From: Aculops lycopersici
Taxonomy: Eukaryota > Arthropoda > Arachnida > Trombidiformes > Eriophyidae
Assembly (NCBI GenBank): GCA_015350385.1
Contig: WNKI01000003.1
Coordinates: 498,644-562,643 of the forward strand
Length of the DNA stretch: 64,000 nucleotides
Direction of reading: 5' to 3'
The notes beneath the pieces are model-generated. The model ran no database searches. It saw only the letters and a program-made list of their open reading frames with translations, and was not told where the DNA came from. The stretch's first letter is position 1. Every line of letters begins with the position of its first letter. Of the stretch, positions 21,308 through 30,507 are shown in pieces. Both the position numbers and the translations under genes were made by a program.

Positions 21308-21745
21308 TCAACGAAACAATCTAAAAATATTTAATGATTTTGGCTTTTCAACCATCTTGTGTTTATCTTCATACTCTTCTCTTAGCTTTTTACTTGAGTT
21401 CTGTTTGATTCTATGGCCATATTCACGAGCTTTGGACTGAACGTATGCATCATGGCTGAGATCGGATAATTCATCACCTCCATCCTCTCGAATAGATCTC
21501 CCATGGGCCAGAGGAGCATCTTTGATCTTGTCATAGGCAGTCTTGATCCTTAGGAACTTCTGGTGGCTTCCAGTTTCTGCATTGTCCGGGTGGTACAATT
21601 TGCTCATCGCCACGTAAGCCGCTCGGATCTGATCACGTGTCGCAGAGGGCCTGAGATTTAGTATTGTGTAATAATAACTATCCTTCGTTTGTCTAACGAT
21701 ATTTCTCTTACTGAAATTATTGATAAGAGGTCTAGAGTGTTGCAT
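21308..21745 (-). CDS. Small J-domain (DnaJ) protein, probably mitochondrial
   Basis: 145 residues from the ATG at 21745 (MQHSRPLINN). A J domain occupies roughly residues 25-75 (YYYTILNLRPSATRDQIRAAY, then HPD in KLYHPDNAET). The HPD tripeptide needed to stimulate Hsp70 ATPase is intact. The fourth helix is poorly conserved. The N-terminus is basic and acid-free up to the J domain, suggesting mitochondrial targeting. The closest known layout is DNAJC30-like small mitochondrial J-proteins, but no orthology is claimed. The ATG is only 8 nt after the stop of the upstream frame, so both may be on one mRNA. Confidence 0.8.
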   Translation of the reverse strand: MQHSRPLINNFSKRNIVRQTKDSYYYTILNLRPSATRDQIRAAYVAMSKLYHPDNAETGSHQKFLRIKTAYDKIKDAPLAHGRSIREDGGDELSDLSHDAYVQSKAREYGHRIKQNSSKKLREEYEDKHKMVEKPKSLNIFRLFR

Positions 21746-21753
21746 TATGCAGA

Positions 21754-22044
21754 TCAATAGGTAACACCTCCGCTGTTTATCACCTCAATTTCGTACTCTG
21801 TGGGGTATATGCGACCATGAAAGGTAAATCTGGATCTGCGGCTTTGTCTTTGCATCAAACTCGACGAGGGAGCTAGATTTTGTTTACTAATGAAGCAAAG
21901 TACATCACTTTTGAGTAGAGTTTGGTGAGGTCCCGTGGAGGCTATTTGGCTTGGATCTAATTGGTACTTGGATAATAGATTCCTAACGCTAGGTCCCATA
22001 GCCATGGATTTTCTGATTGAGTTGGCCAACTGGTGCGAGGTCAT
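21754..22044 (-). CDS. Lone peripheral-subunit-binding domain with KGD4/MRPS36-like tail
   Basis: Single exon, 96 residues. Residues ~14-54 (MAMGPSVRNLLSKYQLDPSQ followed by IASTGPHQTLLKSDVL) match the E3-binding (PSBD) domain of 2-oxo-acid dehydrogenase E2 subunits and PDHX, including the TGPxG/H-x3-KxDV turn. There is no lipoyl domain before it and no acyltransferase domain after it. The last ~28 residues (RFTFHGRIYPTEYEIEVINS plus GG) resemble the C-terminus of KGD4/MRPS36, whose EIExIxxGG end binds the 2-oxoglutarate dehydrogenase core. I infer an adaptor that tethers E3 (dihydrolipoamide dehydrogenase) to that complex. The N-terminus could serve as a presequence. An alternative is a surviving fragment of an E2/PDHX gene. 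Confidence 0.6.
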   Translation of the reverse strand: MTSHQLANSIRKSMAMGPSVRNLLSKYQLDPSQIASTGPHQTLLKSDVLCFISKQNLAPSSSLMQRQSRRSRFTFHGRIYPTEYEIEVINSGGVTY

Positions 22045-24008
22045 TGTTGTTGGATATACTAGACTAGGTAGAGGAGCAAGTGTTGGAGTAATAATCGTGC
22101 AAGTGCATGGTTTACTCGTGTGCTACAGTATTTATATGAAGAAAACTTATTCTGGGTGCTGAGCGTACCGCCACACCCTCTCGCCCATCCGTGGAGCCCG
22201 CTGTCCGAGCTGACAGGAGTTATCGTATATCCAACGGCAAGGCCAGCTATAGGGCGACAATTATAGTCTTTCATATAGCAGCAAAGAAGGAAAGCGGACT
22301 GCTCACGCAAGGACACCTCGCACTAGCCTTTCACCATTGTGGATGGCAATAGCGATAGTAATGGTGGCGCCGGCGGCCATGGCAGCCGAACCGGCAACAT
22401 TAAGAAGGCTGCGTCCGAAAGAGAAAAGGTCGTCGATGGCGAGTCCCATGTAGTGTGAGGCTATGGCTGCTTGCGGGCATTTGGGGGCAAATCGCGATAT
22501 TTCCCCCCCCCTTTTCCTCCACTGCCCGCGCTTGCTCGTAGGTAAAATGGACAAATTTTCTACAGTTCGCTACATAAAAAAGTAGCCGCAAGCAGAAGCC
22601 GTGCTTGGAAGTGCTTGCGGCAGCCTACCCACTGGCTCGGTTCGGCTATGACGTCTCCTCCGCGGCCACCACCTCCTCAACCGAGCTGCTCGTTGCGCAA
22701 GCACAGCCGCTCGCTTGTCCTCACGCCAGCTCAACGAAAACCGCCGCAGCTCGAGCTTGGGCTCCAATCGAAGGCTATCTTTTGTGTTGGGCAGTAGCAC
22801 TGCTTTACTATTCCAGTTACGCGGACGGCACTGCTTTGGTTATTTTTATTTGTTACATTTTTCTGATAATTTTTCAGTTTTTTTTTATTTTACTGGGGCA
22901 TTGAATTGGCCCGGGTGGACTCCTTCAGGTAGCCGATCTGCACGTATTGCCAAGCTACAGGTATCAGCGGGCATGCGCTCGAGGGCCGTCTTGAAGTTTC
23001 GAATCAAATCATTCTCGCGTTCGAGTAAATGCTGAAACAAAGCAACCATTTCTCCTGACTTCATGGAACATACCTGTCCTACGATCGATTTGGCAGTCAG
23101 AGTCGCCCATGAAGTATATTTGCACATGCTGTGCATCACTTTCTGGCTACGGCAAAAGAGAGCCGATCTGATGGTAGATCTGACCTTGAATTCGGAATGT
23201 AGAGGGCCAACCACCTGCGCCTAACAAGGTAACCTCTTTTAAGCTGACCGGAGTTTTTATTTTTTTATATTTATCTAGACTAATTCGAGGTCGCTGATGA
23301 TGAATTGGATATTTATTTGCCCGAAATATGAGCCGTTTTTGAGAAATCCGCGCTGTAAGCGAGCGAGCGCCAATTGAACGTAAAAATTCATTGTTTATAT
23401 GTTTTTAATGCGTGCTTTTCACAATATCAACTTCGTTATTTGATTAAATCTCTATTATTTCGATGCAGAAAAGAAGTGCGAGCACGAAGGTTGTGATGAA
23501 TATGCGTTCATCCGATGCTCCCACTGTGGCAAGCATTTGTGCTTGAAACATTTCTTGATGCGCGTATGTTTTCACGAGATTGACCGAAACCGACCAGGTA
23601 AGCCCTCCCGGAGAATGCTGTTGTTCCCGCTCCGCTGCTGCTGCTGCACCTGTTGTGGTATTGTTGCTGCTGATTGGTGGTGGCCTTCGGGCATTTTAGA
23701 TAGAAGATAAGAGGTGTCGGCGATGTTTGCTAGTCATTTACTTTTTGTCAACTGACGAAATTTTGACCAGCAGCATCGGCGATCGGCGATGCAACCAGTG
23801 CACGTACCGGTAGGGTTGCAGGCCTGTTGCATCGGCGATCCACGCAGAAGTCGCTTCTGCTGCCTGTGCTACCGCTGCTGCTGCTGCTGCTCTCTGCTGA
23901 TGCCGCTGCTCTCTCTCCTGACGGCACGCGCGAAAGGGAGGAATAAAAATCGATTTAACGCTAAAATGGCATTTTGTTATTAGATTTATAGGCTGTTCTG
24001 GCTGTTCT
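22045..24008. other. Repeat-rich region left of the transposon
   Basis: About 2 kb with low-complexity coding-like frames (Ala, Cys and Arg-rich) but no recognised gene except the zinc-finger fragment at 23469-23597. A minus-strand frame at 22885-23214 of ~100 residues has an acceptor-like CGCAG at its 5' edge and looks coding-like, but I recognise no family. Confidence 0.4.
23469..23597 (+). pseudogene. Transposase C-terminal zinc-finger exon or fragment
   Basis: The plus strand encodes a Cys/His finger (CEHEGCDEYAFIRCSHCGKH then LCLKHF and CFH) very similar to the C-terminal finger of the intact transposase encoded on the opposite strand at 24426-26111. It is preceded by a possible acceptor (GATGCAG) and followed by a good donor (CAG|GTAAGC), so it may be an exon of a domesticated or spliced relative rather than simple debris. 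No DDE core is visible beside it. It shows that a second, diverged copy of this transposon family lies in inverted orientation here. Confidence 0.6.
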
Positions 24009-24120
24009 TTACTTGGGGGCTGATCGATTTTCACACTTCTGACACCTTAAGGGGGTAATTTAGGGCCCCTAGACACCATCTAGAGGTGTCGCAACATGCG
24101 GAAACTGAAAAAAATTCGAA
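24009..24120 (+). repeat. Left inverted repeat of the transposon
   Basis: Begins TTTACTTGGGGGC, contains the exact core 24059-24086 (TTTAGGGCCCC ... CTAGAGG) and ends in AATTCGAAAA. It aligns with the reverse complement of 27712-27826 with scattered mismatches and a few gaps. Confidence 0.8.
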
Positions 24121-24425
24121 AAGTAGTGAACATTTTCGGGCTTATTTCTTCAGAAAATAGCTAAAAATAGTGTACAAATATTCTCACGCGCACGCAGGGA
24201 GTGCAGATAGGTTTTTAGAACCAGACAGCATGTTTGTTAGTAAAACTAAAGGAAAGGTGGAAAATAAACTTACAAGGAAACATACTTTACGTGGGTTCGG
24301 AAAATGGAACAAATGATATATGGAATCGATAGAGCTTTTCGAGCTGATCACGAATATGTAGGTCATTTTTCCGTCTTTAATGTTGTTCTCGAGATATAGG
24401 GCAAAAACTCAAATTTTGACTGAAA

Positions 24426-26111
24426 TCAAGCTAGTAACTCCCCGTCATGCCCCGAACTACCGCTCGGACTATTAGAAGATGATTCGTCACTGCTATCCAT
24501 GCAATCCTGATGATGGAAACATTTTCTTCCAAGAAAGTGGTGCAGACAGAGAAGCTTTCCACAGTGGGAGCAGCGAATGAAAGCAGGTCGAGAGCAATTC
24601 TGTTCGCACGTGAGTGATGAATTCACGTCCAGCTGGATCTGCTGAACAACTGGTATATCCTTGATATTATTCAGTTCGTCTCGATCAAAAGCAGGATCTG
24701 TATTCCTCCATGCGTTCCGCAGCATCTCCCTGTAACGTTCAGATGCGAACTGGTTCCAAACCAATGAATGCATATTGATTATACCATCCCTCGAAGTTAT
24801 GTTGGGTAGCAATCCTTCTTCATGCGCCTTTTCGAAGATACGCTTGATGAATTTTTTATACTGGCGATTGAAAACGACATCCAATGGCTGCAGCTTGTCA
24901 GTTGTATGCTTCGGAATGGTGAGAAGCTTCACATATTTTTTTCGTAATTCATCGCGAAAATTTATACTTTTGCCTCCACCCCACTCATCTGCTAGCAGGA
25001 CAGCATGGGGTTTGGTTGCACAGTATTGGTTTGCAAACGATTCCGCATTACGAGAGCATCGACTTGATATTAGAGAGTCCCAACATATCCCCTGTGAATC
25101 GTACAAGCTTTGAGAGCAATCTCGGTCATCAGAATCGATTTCGTAGCTTCCATTTGTTTCTAACGAATCTTCGAGCTCGATTAATCCGATATCTCTAGTG
25201 TCATAGAGGACAGTGTAATTGGTCGACCCTGATTCATTGTGCATCATTTGCTGTTCTTCGATCACTCTCACGCGTTCTTTTTCGAGAGCTGGTTCGAGAA
25301 CATCGTCAATCCATTGCATCATCAACTGACCATCCATCTTTCCTGATTTACTAGAATATACGCGGATATTTCCATAGATAGTCTCAAGTTGTCGAACTCG
25401 TGCGCCAAATTTGGGACCAAATTTGCCAGAAGCAGTAGGCTCACGTAGACAAAGGAGGAGTTTACCGAAGGTCTTGCCATCTCTCGTGATCATCGGTTGA
25501 GATGTATAGGAGTGTGTCGTCTTTGTTCTGCTTTCGACATTTATGATAACATCCCTCTCACCAACGCGTTCCAGAGTTCGTTTGTTGATCATCTCTTGCT
25601 GGAATCCTGTCTGATCAACATTTATGATTAATCGACGTCGAACATAAGGATCGAGCCGCTCGTATTTCTTCCAGAAATTGATTTTCGATTCCTCGATGGA
25701 TTCTTGCTGGCGTCTTTCAGCTGCACTTGTGTGGCCCGTTACAGCTCGGGACCCTATTTTGTAGTGACGTTTGAACCGAAATATCCACGACGGGCTTGCT
25801 CGAAATCTAGATGGAGCGCCAGTCTCACTGGCGATTTCTAAAGCCCAAGTCCGTAGATGATAATCATGGACAGGTCTGTTAGCCCGTCGTGCTGCTAAAA
25901 ATCGTTCGTAAACCGCGTCATTGATTCCCCTCATCCTTGTGAGAAAACCGCCTGACCCGTCAGGTGTCTGATTAGCAACGCATGCCCGGTAGCGGTGTAT
26001 ATAATCAGGCCTATACTTCGGGTATTTCGCTTTTATGGTCTTCAGTGTCTTGCCGGCATCATGCATTTTCACTATGGTTTCCATCGCGTTGAAAGATATT
26101 GAACGGCGCAT
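24426..26111 (-). CDS. DDD transposase, pogo/Tc5-like, with C-terminal Cys/His finger
   Basis: Intact 561-residue frame with an ATG start. Residues ~1-125 look like two helix-turn-helix units of CENP-B/Tc5 type. A DDE_1-type catalytic core follows: Asp166 (IINVDQTGF), Asp375 (VLLADEWGGGK) and Asp411 (KLQPLDVVFN), so all three acidic residues are present. The first-to-second Asp spacing (209) is long because of an acidic insert at ~300-365. Residues 502-537 form a treble Cys/His finger (TCEQNC, CSHCG, LCLHHF, CFHH), followed by a Ser-rich tail. The enzyme would cut and paste its own element. The intact frame suggests recent activity or selection. Confidence 0.88.
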   Translation of the reverse strand: MRRSISFNAMETIVKMHDAGKTLKTIKAKYPKYRPDYIHRYRACVANQTPDGSGGFLTRMRGINDAVYERFLAARRANRPVHDYHLRTWALEIASETGAPSRFRASPSWIFRFKRHYKIGSRAVTGHTSAAERRQQESIEESKINFWKKYERLDPYVRRRLIINVDQTGFQQEMINKRTLERVGERDVIINVESRTKTTHSYTSQPMITRDGKTFGKLLLCLREPTASGKFGPKFGARVRQLETIYGNIRVYSSKSGKMDGQLMMQWIDDVLEPALEKERVRVIEEQQMMHNESGSTNYTVLYDTRDIGLIELEDSLETNGSYEIDSDDRDCSQSLYDSQGICWDSLISSRCSRNAESFANQYCATKPHAVLLADEWGGGKSINFRDELRKKYVKLLTIPKHTTDKLQPLDVVFNRQYKKFIKRIFEKAHEEGLLPNITSRDGIINMHSLVWNQFASERYREMLRNAWRNTDPAFDRDELNNIKDIPVVQQIQLDVNSSLTCEQNCSRPAFIRCSHCGKLLCLHHFLGRKCFHHQDCMDSSDESSSNSPSGSSGHDGELLA

Positions 26112-26578
26112 ATTCGGTACCTCGTTGACTTCGCAATAATCCTGTTAGAAATTGAATGGAAGGAAACTATTGAGGATCTTTTTCGTGTTGTCTCCTCGAA
26201 AGTCGAAAAGCAACTGATTTATTTTTGCATTGGTTACATGAATTTATACTTTTGGTTTTACTCTGATTTCTGTTGCGCGACGCAGCGTCGACACGCCCAT
26301 TTCTGGGTCGAAGTCGTTTTCTTGATTTTTCAACTGTTTTGAGCTGCCAAGTTGCCCAAAAAGTTGTTCGTCGTGAGTCGCGTCGAACCAGAGAGTCCTC
26401 TGGTCGTCCTTTAATCCAGATGGTCAGGTCATTGCTCCACATTTGCTCCTGCTGATGCTGCAACTAGTGATCGCCTTTGTTCTGCAACGGTCAACCGCTC
26501 GCATAACTGCCAATTGCGGGGCCCGGGCGAGGGGAAAGAGAGGCGAGTGGCACGCTCACGGGCAGTCGCAACGGACCC

Positions 26579-27076
26579 CTATTCACTGCCGCTTAACAAA
26601 TCCGACTGGGAGCTCTGATTTTGTGACGAAACTTCGTTTGTGGCAACTTGAGCTGACTGGTTACTAGTGACAGGGTCATCATCTTGACTTAAAAATCGAT
26701 AGATAGCTCCTGAAATAATATCAGCTTGTGCCCCATGGATGCAAGTGCGGCTTAAAGCGGTAGTATCTGGTTGAGCCAGCTCAACCAAACGTAGCCCCAC
26801 ATTGAGAATTTGATCACGGGTCAAAGGCGCGTCGTTCAAAAGATCTATTAATCTGTCGGCTCTCACTGGTGGCATAACATCTTGCTCTGATTCAGAGATG
26901 AGTTCATACTGTGGATGTTCCTCCTCGATCATGGAGTCATCATCTGCATCGCCGAAGTCGCATTCTGTGTCCGATTCATCGTCAGAGCGCTTCAATAATG
27001 CTCTTCCATTCGTTTCTTGCTTCAAGATTGCTACTAGTATAATAAATAAGATCAATAATGATATCTTATTCGCCAT
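26579..27076 (-). CDS. Small signal-peptide protein within the transposon, unknown family
   Basis: 165 residues from an ATG, upstream of the transposase on the same strand and inside the inverted repeats. Residues 1-24 (MANKISLLILFIILVAILKQ...) are a textbook signal peptide, followed by a dibasic site (LKR, ~29-31), an acidic stretch (32-70) and a Gln/Ser-rich C-terminus. A TATA-like TTTATATATT lies 25-37 nt upstream of the ATG on the coding strand. I do not recognise the family. Possibilities are a second transposon gene, captured host cargo, or a host gene into which the element has nested. Confidence 0.55.
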   Translation of the reverse strand: MANKISLLILFIILVAILKQETNGRALLKRSDDESDTECDFGDADDDSMIEEEHPQYELISESEQDVMPPVRADRLIDLLNDAPLTRDQILNVGLRLVELAQPDTTALSRTCIHGAQADIISGAIYRFLSQDDDPVTSNQSAQVATNEVSSQNQSSQSDLLSGSE

Positions 27077-27711
27077 ATTTGCGTAATCGATCTTTAGTCG
27101 TGCAATATATAAATAATAAACCTGATTTTCGAAGGAATATCATGAAATAATGATATTCCTATCCGATAACACAGAAAAATGGACGAAACACGCAGATGGA
27201 GGCTTCTAGAAGCTCCGCGGAATCTGCTCATGAGCATTGCATGCAAAAATCTGGGGTATGAAATTTGAGATTTTTTTGCGAGAAACGGGAAATCTGTCGG
27301 ACTCAAATCTCTTAGAATGTCCCGAAAACCATCCTCCGTAAGTTTCATGACCCTCCGCCGAACCCATACTAGTATGTTTCCTTGTTAGGTTAGGGACGAT
27401 TGCCAAATAAGATTATTTGCTCATCATGATGATGAGCAGGATATCAAAGTCTGTTGAAAGAGTTTGTTAAGTGAGAGAGAAATTAAAAATAGAATTGAAG
27501 TAGAGCGAAAGGTGAGCGAAGGCAGAAGAAAAATCCGTATATAAATGAATGCGAAAAAGACGAATAAACACAGTTGAAAGAGAGTTGAAATTTAATTCTA
27601 GTTATTCCGCTGTCTTTCATCTAACACGTGCTCGCACGTACGTACATATATAGACTGTGTATGGTCGCTAATCGACCAATCAAGGCTGAAATCGACCTTT
27701 CTTTTTCGAAT

Positions 27712-27826
27712 TTTTTTTTTATTTCCGCAAGTTGGGACCCCTCTAGATGGTGTCTAGGGGCCCTAAAATACCTTCTTATGCCTTCAAAAGTGTGCAATTT
27801 GATCCGCCCCCAAGTAAACAACAACC
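27712..27826 (-). repeat. Right inverted repeat of the transposon
   Basis: Reverse complement partner of 24009-24120. Its exact 28-base core is 27740-27767. It also forms the 3' end of the minus-strand membrane-protein frame at 27776-28180. Confidence 0.8.
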
Positions 27827-28788
27827 AATTAGTGTAATAACTGCAAGAATCACTCCAAGCTTGTGTAACCAGCTCATTAAGCCATCAAATAAGGATGCAA
27901 AGCATCCAGAGATAGTGGATTGTTGTGGCTGGTATAATTTGATGTCGTCGGGTAACAATATATATTTGGAGTATGTTTCGTCAAATAAAGACAGGTTGAG
28001 TGTCTTGGCACTAACTGTCTTGATCTTCATCCTAGATAGGATAATTCTACTTATTTTCTCGTCGGTTTCTTTCACGGATTGAATGTTGTGTTCTTCACCG
28101 AGGTGATCAATGTTCGCAATTCGATGTTTTCCTTCTATCCAATTCGAAAGGATAGTCTGGGCATGGCATTGTAGTTTCATCTATGGTGATGTTGTGTAAG
28201 TAGCAATCGATAATATGTTTTCCATAATTCTCAATAACTTGAATTTTTCTCTTGTCTGCAGACAATTGGTTTGAGACAGTATTCTTTAGGTCATAGGTTG
28301 ATTTGCTCTTCCGTTCCATCTTTTCTGGCACAAGTCTGTGCTCGAACAACGCCATTATCTGTTTTGCTATCAATTACCCCGGATAAACATCCATTAGTAG
28401 TGTTGTAAATGAGGTGACGTGGTCCCTTGTATGTCATCCAGCATGTGATTTATTGGCCGTTGTTATTTGTAGTGACATTATTGAAACTAATAGGTTTAGC
28501 AATCATTATTTTGATATCATTGTCTCTGATTGGCATATTGAACTCGAGATTCATGGACACATCTTTTGATTTTTTGTGGAAGGTAGAGTTTATCACTGAA
28601 GACCATTCGGCTGCTGGCTCATCCCATAGTGTTTCACTGTCGAGAAATCTAAGAGATACTGGGACATTGTTGTCAAGTAATTCGTTTGAGATATCTTTGA
28701 GAAGAGAGTTAGGCTGTTCTTCGGTACTGCCCCACTCGATTTTAGCGACCAAACTCACAGAATAGTATAAACGGATAAAAATAAGCAT
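27776..28788 (-). pseudogene. Broken membrane-glycoprotein-like gene
   Basis: Three minus-strand frames (28450-28788, 28107-28373 and 27776-28180) lie in order and appear to be parts of one protein interrupted by an in-frame stop after 28450 and at least one frame change. The first frame opens with a hydrophobic leader and has N-glycosylation-type sites; the last ends in a membrane helix (WLHKLGVILAVITLIG) with a short Cys/Gly tail. The overall plan, an ectodomain with Cys residues plus a C-terminal anchor, recalls envelope-type glycoproteins of retroelements or viruses, but the resemblance is weak and no family is claimed. It is disrupted as written. Introns instead of frameshifts remain possible. 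Confidence 0.45.
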
Positions 28789-29385
28789 GATAGAGGTGGT
28801 CCAGAAGTGCGGAAACTTCCGGTTCCGGTTTCACAAAAAGTCACTCTAATAGTATTATTTCTAATATGTTGATTATTTTAAGAGCATTGAAAAACCCGTC
28901 TGAGGCTTCGTTATTGAGATACACGCCAATATACTCGAAAATACGTTAAATTCGGCTACAACGTTTCGATGAGAGTAGCCCGGGTGCGCGCTAGCGCACC
29001 CATTTCTAACCGATCCTAGCTTTGGTTTGGTTAATTTTGGTTTCGGGGGGCGGTTGGCCGCCTCGTCGTGCGCGACGAAATATCATTGGATCAGGCTACG
29101 ACTAGATCTGAATCGCCCTCCTCTATGCGCTTGCGCAAGGATTTTTTACACACATATAGTGGCTAGACACACCTCTCGTGATACTATCGGGCCAGCGGCG
29201 TGTCATTCTGTGCTGTTTTTGTTAGGTGGGCGTGGCTTTCGGGAACTTCCTTGCCGAACGTTTCCGCACTTCCGGAATGCCACCATATGCTTCGGCACCT
29301 CACGCCGAATCTAAATTTGTAAAAAAATTTCCCGAAAAGTGGGTGGGGCAGTACCGAAGAATAACTAAAAGGTTTTGCCCAATAG
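28789..29385. other. Intergenic, GC-rich upstream flank of arginine kinase
   Basis: About 28975-29400 is GC-rich. Short similar inverted segments occur at 28795-28822 and 29250-29285 (shared GAAGTGCGGAAAC), suggesting a small ~490-base inverted-repeat element, low confidence. No gene recognised. Confidence 0.35.
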
Positions 29386-30507
29386 TTACTGCCCAACACT
29401 ATCCAGTTTTTGGAGCGCGAACAGCAGCAGTCGCTGCAAGCAGCTCCGCCGAGCGACCAACGCGGCGGCAGCTCGACAGAAACGGGGAGTTCGGCGGCTG
29501 TCGCGCCATCAACAGCCGCCGCAGTGTTAGCAGCAACCGATAGGGATAGCGCAACAAGGAAGAGGACGCGAGCAGCCAGTTGTGCCGCCCTAGCCGCGCA
29601 CAGCTCGCCAACGGCGACAACCCAGCAGAAGCTGGAGCACAGGCGGCGCTCGAGCCAGACGCGAGGAGACAGTGCAGAGCGAGACTGTCAGGAGCCGCAA
29701 CAAAAGCAGGAGCGAGAGCTAAACGAGGCAAGCGGCGAACAAAATCGAGCGAACAACGACAGACAGCAAGGGAATCCAATGCTTGCGTCGGCGGCACGAA
29801 AATCGCTAACTTGCGGCGCAAGGCGGCTGGCCGTTGATTCGGCGACACGAGCGCCACCGCATAGGAGACGCGCAGAAAATGCGGCCAAAATCATAAGCTC
29901 CAGTTCGGCAGAGTCATCCAATGGTAGGCAGGCGCAGCGGCGGCGGCAAACGCATAGCAGCGACTCATCGTCGTCATCTTCCACATCATTATCGTCCGCA
30001 GACTTGCAATTGCAGTTACGAGACCATTCGCAGGCTAAAAGACTAACGCACCACCGGCGGCAATCACATCGACGCAACCACGACCACGACGACCACCACC
30101 TCTCTCATGAACTAGCAGCAAAGTCAACATCAACGCTTTCATCGTCAGGATTCGCAGTCGAACAGAAACACGGAGCATTAGCAGGAAAGCAGACAGTTGA
30201 AGTTGACACAAAGCTAGAGTCATTGAGTTTTGAGCAAGTAAAGCGAGAACAACCACAATTACCACAACCTCAACTACAACCAATCCAACAGAATAACAAT
30301 AACCAACAAACTTCGGCAAATTCTTTAAAACATCAAAATAATTCAGCTAGCAAACCAGAAGCTTTGTCATATTCAGTATCAGCGAGGAGCAAAATATCAT
30401 CAGTTGACACTCTCAACAAAAAATCCTATTCTACTTCATCAAATTCTTCATTGTCACCATCATCCTCATCAAAAGTCAATAATAACCCAAAACAACTAGC
30501 TAACAAA
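29386..30507 (+). other. Long stop-free in-frame extension upstream of arginine kinase
   Basis: The frame of arginine kinase stays open for about 374 codons upstream of its usual ATG (from 29386, just after an in-frame TAG). The first in-frame ATG inside it is at 29779, which would give a 602-residue protein. The encoded sequence is Ala/Arg/Ser/Gln-rich low complexity, then Ser/Asn/Gln-rich near the kinase. A possible acceptor (ATCCAG) lies at 29401-29406. It is either a 5' UTR poor in stops because of its composition, or a real N-terminal extension. Confidence 0.5.

Larger units (their letters stand above)
24009..27826. mobile_element. DNA transposon, pogo/Tc5-like, with long inverted repeats
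   Basis: An imperfect inverted repeat of about 115 bases brackets this segment: the left copy runs inward from 24009 and the right copy from 27826. Both contain an identical 28-base core (24059-24086 and 27740-27767). Inside are an intact transposase gene (24426-26111) and a small signal-peptide ORF (26579-27076), both on the minus strand. Total length is about 3.8 kb. I could not fix the exact ends or a target-site duplication, because the similarity between the flanks continues a little outward of these positions into sequence that reads as the end of a membrane-protein gene. Confidence 0.7.

Noticed and set aside
22885..23214. 109-codon minus-strand frame
   Set aside because: Coding-like with an acceptor-like 5' edge, but no family recognised and no ATG at its 5' end; kept only as a note in the repeat region.
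29410..29857. Overlapping minus-strand and alternate-frame Ala/Arg-rich ORFs
   Set aside because: Shadows of the stop-poor GC-rich region upstream of arginine kinase.
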